This document shows, piece after piece, positions 1 to 7,072 of a DNA stretch of 35,015 nucleotides. Position 1 is the first letter of the stretch, and each line of letters begins with the position of its first letter. The translations under genes were made by a program, and so were the position numbers. The notes under the pieces are model-generated. The model was given only the letters and a program-made list of their open reading frames with translations. It did no database searches and was not told the origin of the DNA. The DNA lies in contig SVHP01000014.1 of NCBI GenBank assembly GCA_015055735.1, forward strand, positions 1 to 35,015. The letters run 5' to 3'. The DNA is from Clostridiales bacterium (lineage in GTDB: Bacteria; Bacillota; Clostridia; Christensenellales; Borkfalkiaceae).

Positions 1-132
1 ATCTAGATTAAGTAGATTTATAAACTCTTTTCCATCCCACTTATCCATATAATCCGCCAACTCTTTACAATCTAAAACGGGGTCGTTGCCATTTTCAATT
101 AATAAATCGTAATGTCTAGAAATATTATTCAT
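1..132 (-). CDS. Class I SAM-dependent methyltransferase, N-terminal part (gene runs off the window)
   Basis: Forty-four in-frame codons from an ATG at 132 run to the window edge without a stop. The peptide starts MNNISRHYDLLIENGNDP and continues with DYMDKWDG. From memory this resembles the N-terminus of a group of Clostridia class I methyltransferases that precedes their SAM-binding glycine loop; that loop would lie outside the window, so the catalytic domain is not seen and the substrate is unknown. The start overlaps the last 8 bases of the upstream four-helix-bundle gene, and an AAAGG ribosome binding site sits inside that gene's end, so the two are probably translated from one transcript. 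The family call is tentative. Confidence 0.5.
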   Translation of the reverse strand, partial: MNNISRHYDLLIENGNDPVLDCKELADYMDKWDGKEFINLLNLD

Positions 133-481
133 TTTTTGCCTTTAATGTTTTACACGAAGAAATTAGCATTTTCCGTATAGTGCCACAATCATTAATAAGT
201 TTTTTATATTGAGTTTCTACTAAATAGCCTGTTTCAAAAAGCAATTCTAACCAATATTCACTCTCAAAACACTCTTTTAATGCTATTTCAAGTTTTGAAA
301 TAAAATCAGCCGTTCCTTGCGCATATTGTGCTTCGTGGATATTTGCACCAATACTTGTTCCAGAACGCAATAGTTGATTAGTTAATACACTTTCTTTGTT
401 GTTAGACTTAATTTCTCTTGTAATAAAAACAATGTTTTTAGCAAACTCTTTTGCTTTTTCTCTTAAAATACTTTCACTCAT
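125..481 (-). CDS. Four-helix bundle protein (S23 / 23S rRNA intervening-sequence protein family)
   Basis: This 118-residue protein matches the full length of the four-helix bundle family first noticed in open reading frames within 23S rRNA intervening sequences. Diagnostic segments are ESILREKAKEFAKNIV at the N-terminus, the central LLRSGTSIGANIHEAQ, then TADFISKLEIALKE and YWLELL. The family is all-helical and forms oligomers. Its closest functional relative is Avd, the accessory protein of diversity-generating retroelements, but no reverse transcriptase or template repeat is visible here. The general function is unknown, though a nucleic-acid-binding role is often suggested. No Shine-Dalgarno motif precedes the ATG; a TATAAT lies only 6 bases upstream. 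Directly behind it is the hairpin array at 516-723, and the gene overlaps a methyltransferase downstream. Confidence 0.9.
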   Translation of the reverse strand: MSESILREKAKEFAKNIVFITREIKSNNKESVLTNQLLRSGTSIGANIHEAQYAQGTADFISKLEIALKECFESEYWLELLFETGYLVETQYKKLINDCGTIRKMLISSCKTLKAKNE

Positions 482-487
482 AAATTT

Positions 488-516
488 ATTATATAATTTT
501 ATACGTTCTAATTAAA
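488..516 (-). promoter_or_regulatory. Candidate promoter of the four-helix bundle gene (leaderless?)
   Basis: On the minus strand, TATAAT at 493-488 is a perfect -10 hexamer. Seventeen bases upstream is TTTAAT (516-511), a weak -35 with three matches to TTGACA. Only 6 bases separate the -10 from the ATG, so transcription would begin about at the start codon and yield a leaderless mRNA. This fits the missing ribosome binding site. The region is very AT-rich, so chance similarity is possible. Confidence 0.3.
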
Positions 517-723
517 GTGATATTGTTTGCAATGCAAACAGTTATATTTTTAGACAAGTCTAAAAGTTATATTTTGCCTTTAGTCAAAGTTATATTAAAT
601 AAATCCTTAACTTGCCGTTAGGAAAATATCACTGCCGATAGGCAATATAACTCGTCGTTAGACGAATATCACAAATCCGCACGGATTTATTTAGTTGTCG
701 CCATTCCCTATAGGAATAGCGAC
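516..723 (-). repeat. Array of short hairpins separated by a near-constant 9-base linker, upstream of the four-helix bundle gene
   Basis: Read on the minus strand, the region holds these hairpins: 723-697 (GTCGC/GCGAC enclosing ATTCC/GGAAT), 688-673 (AAATCCG/CGGATTT), 664-653 (CGTC-TAAC-GACG), 644-633 (TGCC-TATC-GGCA), 624-612 (imperfect, TAAC loop), 587-574 (imperfect, TAAA loop), 564-549 (TTTAGAC/GTCTAAA) and 539-525 (GTTTGC/GCAAAC). Linkers are AGTGATATT or AGTTATATT between the first hairpins and their exact reverse complements AATATAACT or AATATCACT between the last ones. The period is about 19-25 bases. The remaining 66 bases to the neighbouring stop codon (724-789) show nothing else convincing. 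Stem sequences differ while linkers are conserved, so this is not a CRISPR or simple tandem repeat. I recall similar arrays next to four-helix bundle genes in other Clostridia, but could not check this. Confidence 0.85.
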
Positions 724-789
724 TACCGTACCCTATTATTTTTCGATTTTAAGTTTATATGTGGATAACTTTTTTCTCGTAATTATTTT

Positions 790-2103
790 TTAGTTTATCA
801 TTTCATCAATAACGCCTAAATCCCACGCTAAGCGTGATAATACGTATTTATCTCTAATATCTTTAGTAGAAATAAATGTCTTATACAATAAGTTTTCGTC
901 CACGTAAATTTCTTTTAATGTTTTCGGCAAGCCTATCTTGTCGAAGAGCTCAGTTAACTGTTTAAGGTTAGGAATTTCCTCGTCAATTATTTGTAAAATT
1001 TCTTGCCATTTGTTCTCTATAACGTCTAATCTTAAACTATGTTTAGCTTTATCGTATTTTTGCTCTTTTTTCTCGAGTTCAATCATGCTAATAGCTGATC
1101 TACCCAAAAAATCTTTTAATTGTTTTGAATAATTATCATAATCAAACGTTTGAACAAAATTCTTTGCTTTTTCTTTATCTACTCTTATCTTTTTTATCTT
1201 TTCATAAAGAGAACAAGCGATATAAGTACCAACAGCGCATTGAATACCGTGCAACTCTATCGGTAAATCAAACGTTATTGCTCTCATATCCCAAACGTGT
1301 GAAAAATAATGTTCAACACCCGATGCAGGACGAGAACAGCCAACGTATGCCATCGCAGCGCCACAAACTACTAAACCTTCAAAAACGGCTTTTACGGCAT
1401 TTACTTCCCTATTTAATAGTCCCGATGCGTTATCCACACATTTTTTTACTGCATTTCTAACAATTTGTGCCGTTCTTTCGCAGTAGTATTCGCCCGTTAT
1501 AATGTTTGAAATTCGCCACTCGCAAATACTAACGTATTTAGCAATCATGTCGCCAAGCCCCGATTTTAGCATGTGCATAGGCGCATTTTTCATTATTTCT
1601 AAATCGCCTATTATAACGTCGGCACATTTACTATTTAAGGAAATCTTTAGTCCGTCCCTAGTCATTGACGAAGTTGCCGAAGCAAAACCGTCCATACTAG
1701 GCGCTGTGCCTATTATTACGTAAGGCGTTTTTGCAGTCGCACTTAATATTTTTCCTATGTCGTTAATTACGCCAGAGCCTACCCCAACAACTAAATCGCA
1801 TTGGTAATCGTAATGCATAATCGCCGAGCCGACACTTTGTTCGTCAGGTTCTAACTTATCTTCATTAAAGGTATATGAAGTGTATTTTATGTTATTTTTA
1901 TCTAAAATTTGTAAAACTTTACTTGCACATACGGTAAAAGTGTTCTTGTCCGATAAAACAAAAACTTTTTTTGCATTGAACTCTTTAACAACTTCAACTA
2001 TACTTTCTAAAACGTTTTGTCCTGAAATAACTTTACATTTTGGCAAAAAATGTTCTTTTCCACACTCACACTTTTGCCCATTTAATGAAAATACGCTAAA
2101 CAT
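790..2103 (-). CDS. egsA: sn-glycerol-1-phosphate dehydrogenase (AraM/EgsA family)
   Basis: This 437-residue iron-containing-alcohol-dehydrogenase-fold enzyme is expected to reduce dihydroxyacetone phosphate to sn-glycerol-1-phosphate with NAD(P)H. The dinucleotide-binding loop GVGSGVINDIGK lies at about residues 107-118, followed by the family stretch GTAPSMDGFASATSSM. Metal-ligand segments GLGDMIAKY, GVEHYFSHVWD and LHGIQCAVGTY follow in the expected order. Bacterial homologues include B. subtilis AraM, which supplies glycerol-1-phosphate for an archaeal-type ether lipid. It is the last gene of the sugar operon, 27 bases behind the isomerase gene, with a GGAGC ribosome binding site. No terminator is obvious before the hairpin array, so read-through into the array is possible. 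The family call is firm; the in vivo substrate in this operon is inferred. Confidence 0.9.
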   Translation of the reverse strand: MFSVFSLNGQKCECGKEHFLPKCKVISGQNVLESIVEVVKEFNAKKVFVLSDKNTFTVCASKVLQILDKNNIKYTSYTFNEDKLEPDEQSVGSAIMHYDYQCDLVVGVGSGVINDIGKILSATAKTPYVIIGTAPSMDGFASATSSMTRDGLKISLNSKCADVIIGDLEIMKNAPMHMLKSGLGDMIAKYVSICEWRISNIITGEYYCERTAQIVRNAVKKCVDNASGLLNREVNAVKAVFEGLVVCGAAMAYVGCSRPASGVEHYFSHVWDMRAITFDLPIELHGIQCAVGTYIACSLYEKIKKIRVDKEKAKNFVQTFDYDNYSKQLKDFLGRSAISMIELEKKEQKYDKAKHSLRLDVIENKWQEILQIIDEEIPNLKQLTELFDKIGLPKTLKEIYVDENLLYKTFISTKDIRDKYVLSRLAWDLGVIDEMIN

Positions 2104-2130
2104 TTTCGCTCCAAACTCTTAAGATAATTC

Positions 2131-3204
2131 TCAATCTTGTTTACTTGGTAAACACTCTATAATAGTAGCGCTCGTTTCACTTGATACAGTGAACTTGCCT
2201 TGAGCTGAATATGGTAAATAAAAATAGTCGCCCGTTTTTATTTTTCTTTCATAATTTTCGCCCATTACTACCCCTTCGCCTTCCAAACATATATACACGC
2301 TTGGCGCATAGTCCATAACGAAACTTCCACCATTTTTTACAGTATGTCTATTTTCAGCAAAGCACGGAGTATCTTCGTAAGTTATCATTTGTTCTTTTTT
2401 ATAGGTTGCCGTTTCTATTGCTACTTTTGGATTTACTTTTGCAAAGGCTTTTGCATCTTCCCCGTAAATATCGTAATTTATTGCGTCTAGTGCTGTATCT
2501 TTATCTAACCCTATGTATTCTTCTTCATAAGATATATGATAATCGTTGCACCACCTTTCAGGTTGGATAGTAAAGTCGGTTGGTTCTTGGACTTCTATTA
2601 TTGTACATCCTGCGCCTATTGCGTGAATAAGCCCTGCCTTTATTAGCCAAATATCCCCGACTTTTGCTTCAACTCCTGCTAATAAATTACCCATTATATC
2701 TTTTTCTATTTCGCTTTGCTCTTCAAGTTTTGACAACTGTTCTTTAGTTATCTTGTCCTTGAAACCAAAGTATAGTTTTGCATTTGGTCTTGTTGCAACG
2801 ACTAGCCACGCTTCAGTCTTTCCGTATTCACTGTTAAAATGCTTTCTACTAAATTCTTTGGTTGGATGCACTTGGAAAGGAAGTCTTACTGCGCTATCTA
2901 AAAACTTTACTAGGCAATCGTATTTTCTATTACCTAGTAATTGTTCTGGATATTCTTTTAATAGGTCGTCAAAAAAGATATCAGTATCTTTTATTACTGA
3001 AACACCGTCACGTTCACCAAAGTATTTTGGATTTATTGCCTTAACTTTACTTGCAACCCATTCTTCAGGAAACATATTATCCGTACCGTCGTCATATCCG
3101 TCGTTAAATATGTTTTTATATGGCATACCACCTTTATATATTCTATACACCCTATTTCTTTCAAAAAAGATAGGCTCTTTTACTAATTGCTTTACTTCCT
3201 TCAC
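2131..3204 (-). CDS. manA: Mannose-6-phosphate isomerase, class I
   Basis: The enzyme interconverts mannose-6-phosphate and fructose-6-phosphate, linking mannose to glycolysis and nucleotide-sugar synthesis. It is a zinc-dependent cupin protein of 357 residues, in the size range of the short bacterial class I enzymes. Visible motifs are PFQVHPTKEF and GKTEAWLV, which carry zinc-binding and active-site residues, then AGLIHAIGAGCTIIEVQEPT with the family's histidine and glutamates, and QPERWCNDY. The C-terminal cupin half ends in GDYFYLPYSAQGKF. It sits between the ceramidase-like gene and the glycerol-1-phosphate dehydrogenase gene with gaps of about 25 bases, and no separate promoter was seen. 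Some Clostridia homologues may act on related hexose phosphates. Confidence 0.9.
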   Translation of the reverse strand: MKEVKQLVKEPIFFERNRVYRIYKGGMPYKNIFNDGYDDGTDNMFPEEWVASKVKAINPKYFGERDGVSVIKDTDIFFDDLLKEYPEQLLGNRKYDCLVKFLDSAVRLPFQVHPTKEFSRKHFNSEYGKTEAWLVVATRPNAKLYFGFKDKITKEQLSKLEEQSEIEKDIMGNLLAGVEAKVGDIWLIKAGLIHAIGAGCTIIEVQEPTDFTIQPERWCNDYHISYEEEYIGLDKDTALDAINYDIYGEDAKAFAKVNPKVAIETATYKKEQMITYEDTPCFAENRHTVKNGGSFVMDYAPSVYICLEGEGVVMGENYERKIKTGDYFYLPYSAQGKFTVSSETSATIIECLPSKQD

Positions 3205-3227
3205 AATTTCTTACTCCTATATAATAT

Positions 3228-4601
3228 TTAAGCCTTAATTAAATCAGTTAAAATCACTTTAGCAGTATCAACAATCTTTTCGGCAACACCAGCCTTAAAG
3301 CTTGAACTTCTTGCCTCGTATCCACCTTCTTCATAAGCGTCTTTTGTTGGGAAATAGCCTTCGGCACCGTTTACTAAACAGCAAGGTATTACTAATTCGT
3401 AACCGTCGGTTTTCTTAATTTCTCTTCCTACCCAGTTAAATGGCTCGCCTGGAATACCAAATAAAGCAACGCCACCTAAACTTACTGCGCTAAATAACAT
3501 TGGGAAAGCGTCAGGGCCGTTTTCTAATCTTACCATTCTTGCGGCTTCTGCTACAACTGTCGTTAATTCCATTGCCTTAAACGGAATTTCATTGTCTTTG
3601 CCTTGCAAATGCAAGTCGTTATATTTATGCGCTAATTCTAATTGTTCTTTAGTCGCTTTATTAGAAGCAATATCAACGTATCTTTGTTCGTACTTTATAT
3701 CGTCAACGTCTATGTATTTTACCTTATCGTAAACTTGTAGCACCCCACCCGTAATAACTCTTGCCATGTGTCTAGCATGACCGTAACCACGAGAACAACC
3801 GTCAAAATCGTTGAACATATCATTAAAATCACCACCTTGTGGATGAACGTTTACGTGGTTAACGTCGCCTTGCGCTCCGTTGAATACTATGCATTCAGTA
3901 TTATCTATTGCTTTTTCTACAAAATGACGTGTTAAAGTTGGCCAGTCACCTGAAATTAGATTTCCACCAACTGTATCAGGGTGGTCGGCAAAGTTAACTA
4001 AAACTAAAGTCTTGCCTCCTTCTCTATCAAAACGAACAACGCTAACCCTTTCGTCAACTTGTCCAATAGGTTCAACGATATCAGGATTGTTTACGCCAGG
4101 ATTTGTTTTAACACTGCCGTCTTTCATTCTAAAACGACGAATAAATGCTATTTTTGGGGCTTGACCTACTCCATATCCCATTTTTGCAGGTTTTAAGTCA
4201 GCAAGGGCGAATATTGCGCCGTCAACACTGCTTTTTATAACCATTTCCATATAATCGTCAACCATTTTAATAGCATCTCTATCTTCATCTACCTTTCCTA
4301 ATTCATTACCAGGTCCGGTATGTGTATGCGTAGTATGAACGAATATTGCATTGATGTCAACGCCCGTTTTATTGGAAATTTCTATTTTAATTCTATCAAA
4401 TACTTCTTTGCTTAAATGACATAAATCGATAGCGACGAATAAAACCCTTTTTTCAGCCTTTTTTACTGCTAATATGTTAACTTCTAGGTTGTCTAATATC
4501 CCTTCTGCTTTTCTTTCTTTATAATATCCAACGATGTCTATACCCATGTGTGGATTTATAGTAACTCTTCCAAAACCTGCTTGTAAATTAAATTTATCCA
4601 T
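3228..4601 (-). CDS. Neutral/alkaline ceramidase-like protein, probable zinc hydrolase
   Basis: I chose the ATG at 4601 (457 residues) because AAAGGAG lies 9 bases before it; the ATG at 4607 is too close to that site. The protein aligns by motif with the N-terminal domain of neutral ceramidases: AGFGRVTINP at the start, HTTHTHTGP at about 89-97 with zinc-binding histidine, FADHPDTVGG with a second histidine near 207, and NGAQGDVNHVN near 241-251. In true neutral ceramidases the last motif carries the nucleophilic serine (GD-x-S-P-N); here the position is asparagine, so ceramide hydrolysis is doubtful. No signal peptide is seen, implying a cytoplasmic protein. It lies inside a sugar operon between a kinase and an isomerase, which suggests a carbohydrate-linked substrate. 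Function is unknown. Confidence 0.75.
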   Translation of the reverse strand: MDKFNLQAGFGRVTINPHMGIDIVGYYKERKAEGILDNLEVNILAVKKAEKRVLFVAIDLCHLSKEVFDRIKIEISNKTGVDINAIFVHTTHTHTGPGNELGKVDEDRDAIKMVDDYMEMVIKSSVDGAIFALADLKPAKMGYGVGQAPKIAFIRRFRMKDGSVKTNPGVNNPDIVEPIGQVDERVSVVRFDREGGKTLVLVNFADHPDTVGGNLISGDWPTLTRHFVEKAIDNTECIVFNGAQGDVNHVNVHPQGGDFNDMFNDFDGCSRGYGHARHMARVITGGVLQVYDKVKYIDVDDIKYEQRYVDIASNKATKEQLELAHKYNDLHLQGKDNEIPFKAMELTTVVAEAARMVRLENGPDAFPMLFSAVSLGGVALFGIPGEPFNWVGREIKKTDGYELVIPCCLVNGAEGYFPTKDAYEEGGYEARSSSFKAGVAEKIVDTAKVILTDLIKA

Positions 4602-4620
4602 ATGCATATTCTCCTTTGAT

Positions 4621-5502
4621 TTATAATTTTATTGCACCCAAAAATTGAGTGGTTTCAGCGCCAGCTTTATTTGCTTTAACTAGCGCATTTTTAATATTTT
4701 CTTCAGTCCATTCTTCCTTTTCTATATTAGCAAGGAAGGTTCCGAAAAAAGCGTCGCCTGCGCCCGTCGTGTCTATCGGTTTAACCTTTACAGTTTCAAC
4801 CAAACCGTATTTTCCGTTTAGATAATACATACTTCCTTTACTGCCAAGTGTTAAAACTATTAAAGTATCTTTTTTATAAATGCTTTCTATACCTTCAATT
4901 ATATCTTCTTTTCCCGTATAATCTCTTAATTCATCGTCCGAAAACTTAATTATATCGGCTTGTTCAACGAACGGCTTATAAGAGTTTACTGCATCGAGAA
5001 AATCTTTATATATATCCTTTCTAAAATTTAAGTCAAAACTCAATTTTTTGCTTAGAGATTTAGTCTTATCTACCACCTTTTGCGCCAAAACTTTTCCGTT
5101 TTCTTCAGATAGCATTAAAGAGCCTAAATGTACGATATTTAAATCATTATAATCGTTAAAATCAATGCTGTCAATATCGATATTGTAATCGGCAGTATCA
5201 TTTCTATAAAAAGAAAAATCCCTTTCGCCGTCAGTTAACGTCACGAAAGCAAGCGTGGTATTTCTTTTGTTATCTACTTGTATTTCCAAACTGTCAAGAC
5301 TTGCTTTTCCTGCTTCTAAAGTTAAGAATTTGCCTATCGGATCTTTACCGACACAACCTATAAATCCAACTTTAGCACCTGCTTTTTTAGCATTTACGGC
5401 AACGTTAAAAGGCGCACCACCACAAAATGCTTTGAAAGTCATCGTTCCGTCTATTCTTTCCCCCACCATATCGGCAAGTATTTCACCTATTGAAAGTATC
5501 AT
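4621..5502 (-). CDS. PfkB-family carbohydrate kinase (fructokinase-like)
   Basis: This 293-residue ribokinase-fold enzyme should phosphorylate a sugar with ATP. The first PfkB signature is visible as GGAPFNVAVNAKKAGAKVGFIG near residue 28, and the second as DTTGAGDAFFGTFLA near 245, whose GAGD contains the catalytic aspartate and anion hole. A FSFYRNDTAD segment resembles the substrate lid of fructokinases. Fructose is the likely substrate, since the product would be the same fructose-6-phosphate made by the isomerase two genes downstream, but ribose, gluconate-type or other sugars cannot be excluded. The start has a clear AGGAG site. It lies 27 bases after the epimerase-like gene and 19 bases before the ceramidase-like one. 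Confidence 0.85.
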   Translation of the reverse strand: MILSIGEILADMVGERIDGTMTFKAFCGGAPFNVAVNAKKAGAKVGFIGCVGKDPIGKFLTLEAGKASLDSLEIQVDNKRNTTLAFVTLTDGERDFSFYRNDTADYNIDIDSIDFNDYNDLNIVHLGSLMLSEENGKVLAQKVVDKTKSLSKKLSFDLNFRKDIYKDFLDAVNSYKPFVEQADIIKFSDDELRDYTGKEDIIEGIESIYKKDTLIVLTLGSKGSMYYLNGKYGLVETVKVKPIDTTGAGDAFFGTFLANIEKEEWTEENIKNALVKANKAGAETTQFLGAIKL

Positions 5503-5529
5503 TTTTATCTCCTATAAATCAGTTGTCAA

Positions 5530-6405
5530 TTAATCGTTAATTTGTATTTGGTACGAATTTGTATAACAATCTTGTTTAGATAAAATTATCATTTGACGTT
5601 TCGTTTGCAAATCATCTATTTTTCCGTCATCGGCAGGGACTCCGTGCCAAGGCTCAATACAAACGTACGGCGCATCGGTGCGTGGTTTATGCCACAAGCC
5701 TAAACAAGTCATATCTTGATACGTAACCTTTATCGACCTATCGCTTTTTGTAGATTTTAAGTAAACGCTATCGGTGTCGGTTTCAAAAAAACGAGCGTCT
5801 ATGTTAAACAAATCGTGACTTAAATTTAATTTTTTGCTTGGTATACTTAACTTTCTCATTTCGCCTGTATAATAACATTTTTGAGAAAATACTATTTCGT
5901 CTAAACAGTCTTTTGAAAACTCAATATAATAATCTTCAAATTTTTCGCCATCTACGAACGGCACGTTAAAGCCTGGATGCGCACCAAATGAAAAATACAT
6001 ATCTTGATTATCATTATTGATTATTTGATGAGTAATTTTTAAGGTGTTTTCAATCAATTCGTAAGTCATTACAAACTTAAAATCAAATGGATAATACTCT
6101 TTTGTTTGCTCGTTTGAATTTAATATTAATTCAACTTTACTATTAGACTTCATATCGCATTCAAATTCAAACAGTTTTGCAAAGCCGTGTATAGGCATAG
6201 GATATTCTTTATTTTTGTAAAAATATTTTCCGTCAGTCATTCTTCCACACACGGGAAAAAGAACTGGCGCTCTACCTGCCCAATATTCGCTATTGCCTTG
6301 CCACAAGTATTCTGTATCGGTCTTTTTGCTTTTTATAGAAAATAATTCTGCACCTAATTGATTTATTTCAACTACCAAATTTTCGTTTTCAATTTTTATA
6401 ACCAT
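5530..6405 (-). CDS. Aldose 1-epimerase family protein (LacX-like)
   Basis: This 291-residue beta-sandwich protein of the galactose-mutarotase superfamily probably interconverts anomers of an aldose or sugar phosphate. Family landmarks are LGAELFSIKSK and EYLWQG near the N-terminus, APVLFPVCGR, PIHGFAKLFEF with a catalytic-type histidine, FSFGAHPGFNVP with the second conserved histidine, and CIEPWHGVPAD near the C-terminus. These patterns fit the LacX-type subgroup better than classical GalM. It is the first gene of the minus-strand sugar operon, with a GGA-type ribosome binding site at AAAAAAGGAAAACG. The 122 bases upstream carry a direct repeat but no convincing sigma-A promoter. Substrate is not known. 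Confidence 0.85.
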   Translation of the reverse strand: MVIKIENENLVVEINQLGAELFSIKSKKTDTEYLWQGNSEYWAGRAPVLFPVCGRMTDGKYFYKNKEYPMPIHGFAKLFEFECDMKSNSKVELILNSNEQTKEYYPFDFKFVMTYELIENTLKITHQIINNDNQDMYFSFGAHPGFNVPFVDGEKFEDYYIEFSKDCLDEIVFSQKCYYTGEMRKLSIPSKKLNLSHDLFNIDARFFETDTDSVYLKSTKSDRSIKVTYQDMTCLGLWHKPRTDAPYVCIEPWHGVPADDGKIDDLQTKRQMIILSKQDCYTNSYQIQIND

Positions 6406-6472
6406 AAGCGTTTTCCTTTTTTAATTTATTTTTTATTTAAACAAACAATAGTTTCGACGTGGGTCAAGAGTA

Positions 6473-6530
6473 CAAAAGGTATATTTTTATGCCAAAATCA
6501 GGGGTCGTAAAGCCAAAAGGTATATTTTTA
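6473..6530. repeat. Two direct copies of a 17-base repeat
   Basis: The 17 bases CAAAAGGTATATTTTTA occur exactly at 6473-6489 and 6514-6530, a period of 41. Beside each copy, seven bases away on the same side, GGGTC is also shared (6461-6465 and 6502-6506), so the full unit is about 29 bases with a diverged middle. The second copy overlaps the stop codon of the small secreted protein gene. The pair sits in the 122-base gap upstream of the sugar operon, so it could be an operator or part of a dispersed repeat; 6406-6472 shows nothing else. Confidence 0.75.
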
Positions 6531-7061
6531 GAACAGACTTCTGTCTTTATCCATCATATCAACAATGTTTTGCAAACCATCTTCGGCGTTTAGATATTGT
6601 GTTTCGCCATACCTAACACCGATAACATAATAGAAATTTGCATCCATATAAACCCAATCTGAAGATTGAATCTCTACAACATTACCCACCAAGAAATTCT
6701 TATAAAAATCATTTTCCAAAAGTATTTTGCTGTTTTCAGCTAACACCTCCAGCAAGACCATACTTTCAGTTCTAGTACCATCACCGAGAATATACTCGCC
6801 GCCATAAAAACCATCCAATTCCGAAACGCTAAAATAAACAGTGGTACTTAAATAACTTTCATCATGAATGGCGTCATTATATTCTTCAAGTTTCCCTGTT
6901 TCCTTATTGCAAACATATATTTTTTCAACTGCAACCTTATATGTTTGGTAATTATACTCATTGCTAAGGTGCTTATACATGATATTGTTATAGCCTAAGC
7001 ATGTGGTTAAATTTAAAATAAGCAACAAACAAAACGAAAGGAATAAAGCTTTTATTCTCAT
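6528..7061 (-). CDS. Small secreted or lipid-anchored protein of unknown function
   Basis: This 177-residue protein begins MRIKALFLSFCLLLILNL, a typical signal peptide with a basic start and a hydrophobic core, followed by TTCLGYNN. The LTTC could be a weak lipobox with cysteine near residue 21, but threonine at -1 is unusual, so lipid attachment is uncertain. The mature part is acidic and rich in tyrosine, with no motif I recognise. The start is well supported by an AGGAGG ribosome binding site. The gene stands alone between the rlmD end, about 190 bases upstream, and the sugar operon. Its stop codon overlaps the second copy of a 17-base direct repeat, suggesting an accessory insertion here. 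I do not recognise a family. Confidence 0.65.
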   Translation of the reverse strand: MRIKALFLSFCLLLILNLTTCLGYNNIMYKHLSNEYNYQTYKVAVEKIYVCNKETGKLEEYNDAIHDESYLSTTVYFSVSELDGFYGGEYILGDGTRTESMVLLEVLAENSKILLENDFYKNFLVGNVVEIQSSDWVYMDANFYYVIGVRYGETQYLNAEDGLQNIVDMMDKDRSLF

Positions 7062-7072
7062 ATTTTTTCCTC

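Noticed and set aside
125..481. Diversity-generating retroelement, because Avd is a related four-helix bundle
   Set aside because: No reverse transcriptase, template repeat or variable repeat is visible in the window.
516..723. Hairpin array as a CRISPR array
   Set aside because: The repeated part is only 9 bases, the intervening sequences are self-complementary hairpins rather than unique spacers, and no cas genes are present.
697..723. The two-part hairpin as terminator of the sugar operon
   Set aside because: On the minus strand it is followed by AACTAAAT, not a T-run, and it sits 67 bases past the stop as part of the array.
760..768. DnaA box TTATCCACA on the minus strand at 760-768; a second one on plus at 1430-1438
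   Set aside because: Only two boxes, one inside the glycerol-1-phosphate dehydrogenase gene, with no dnaA, dnaN or AT-rich unwinding cluster. A few matches are expected by chance in 35 kb.
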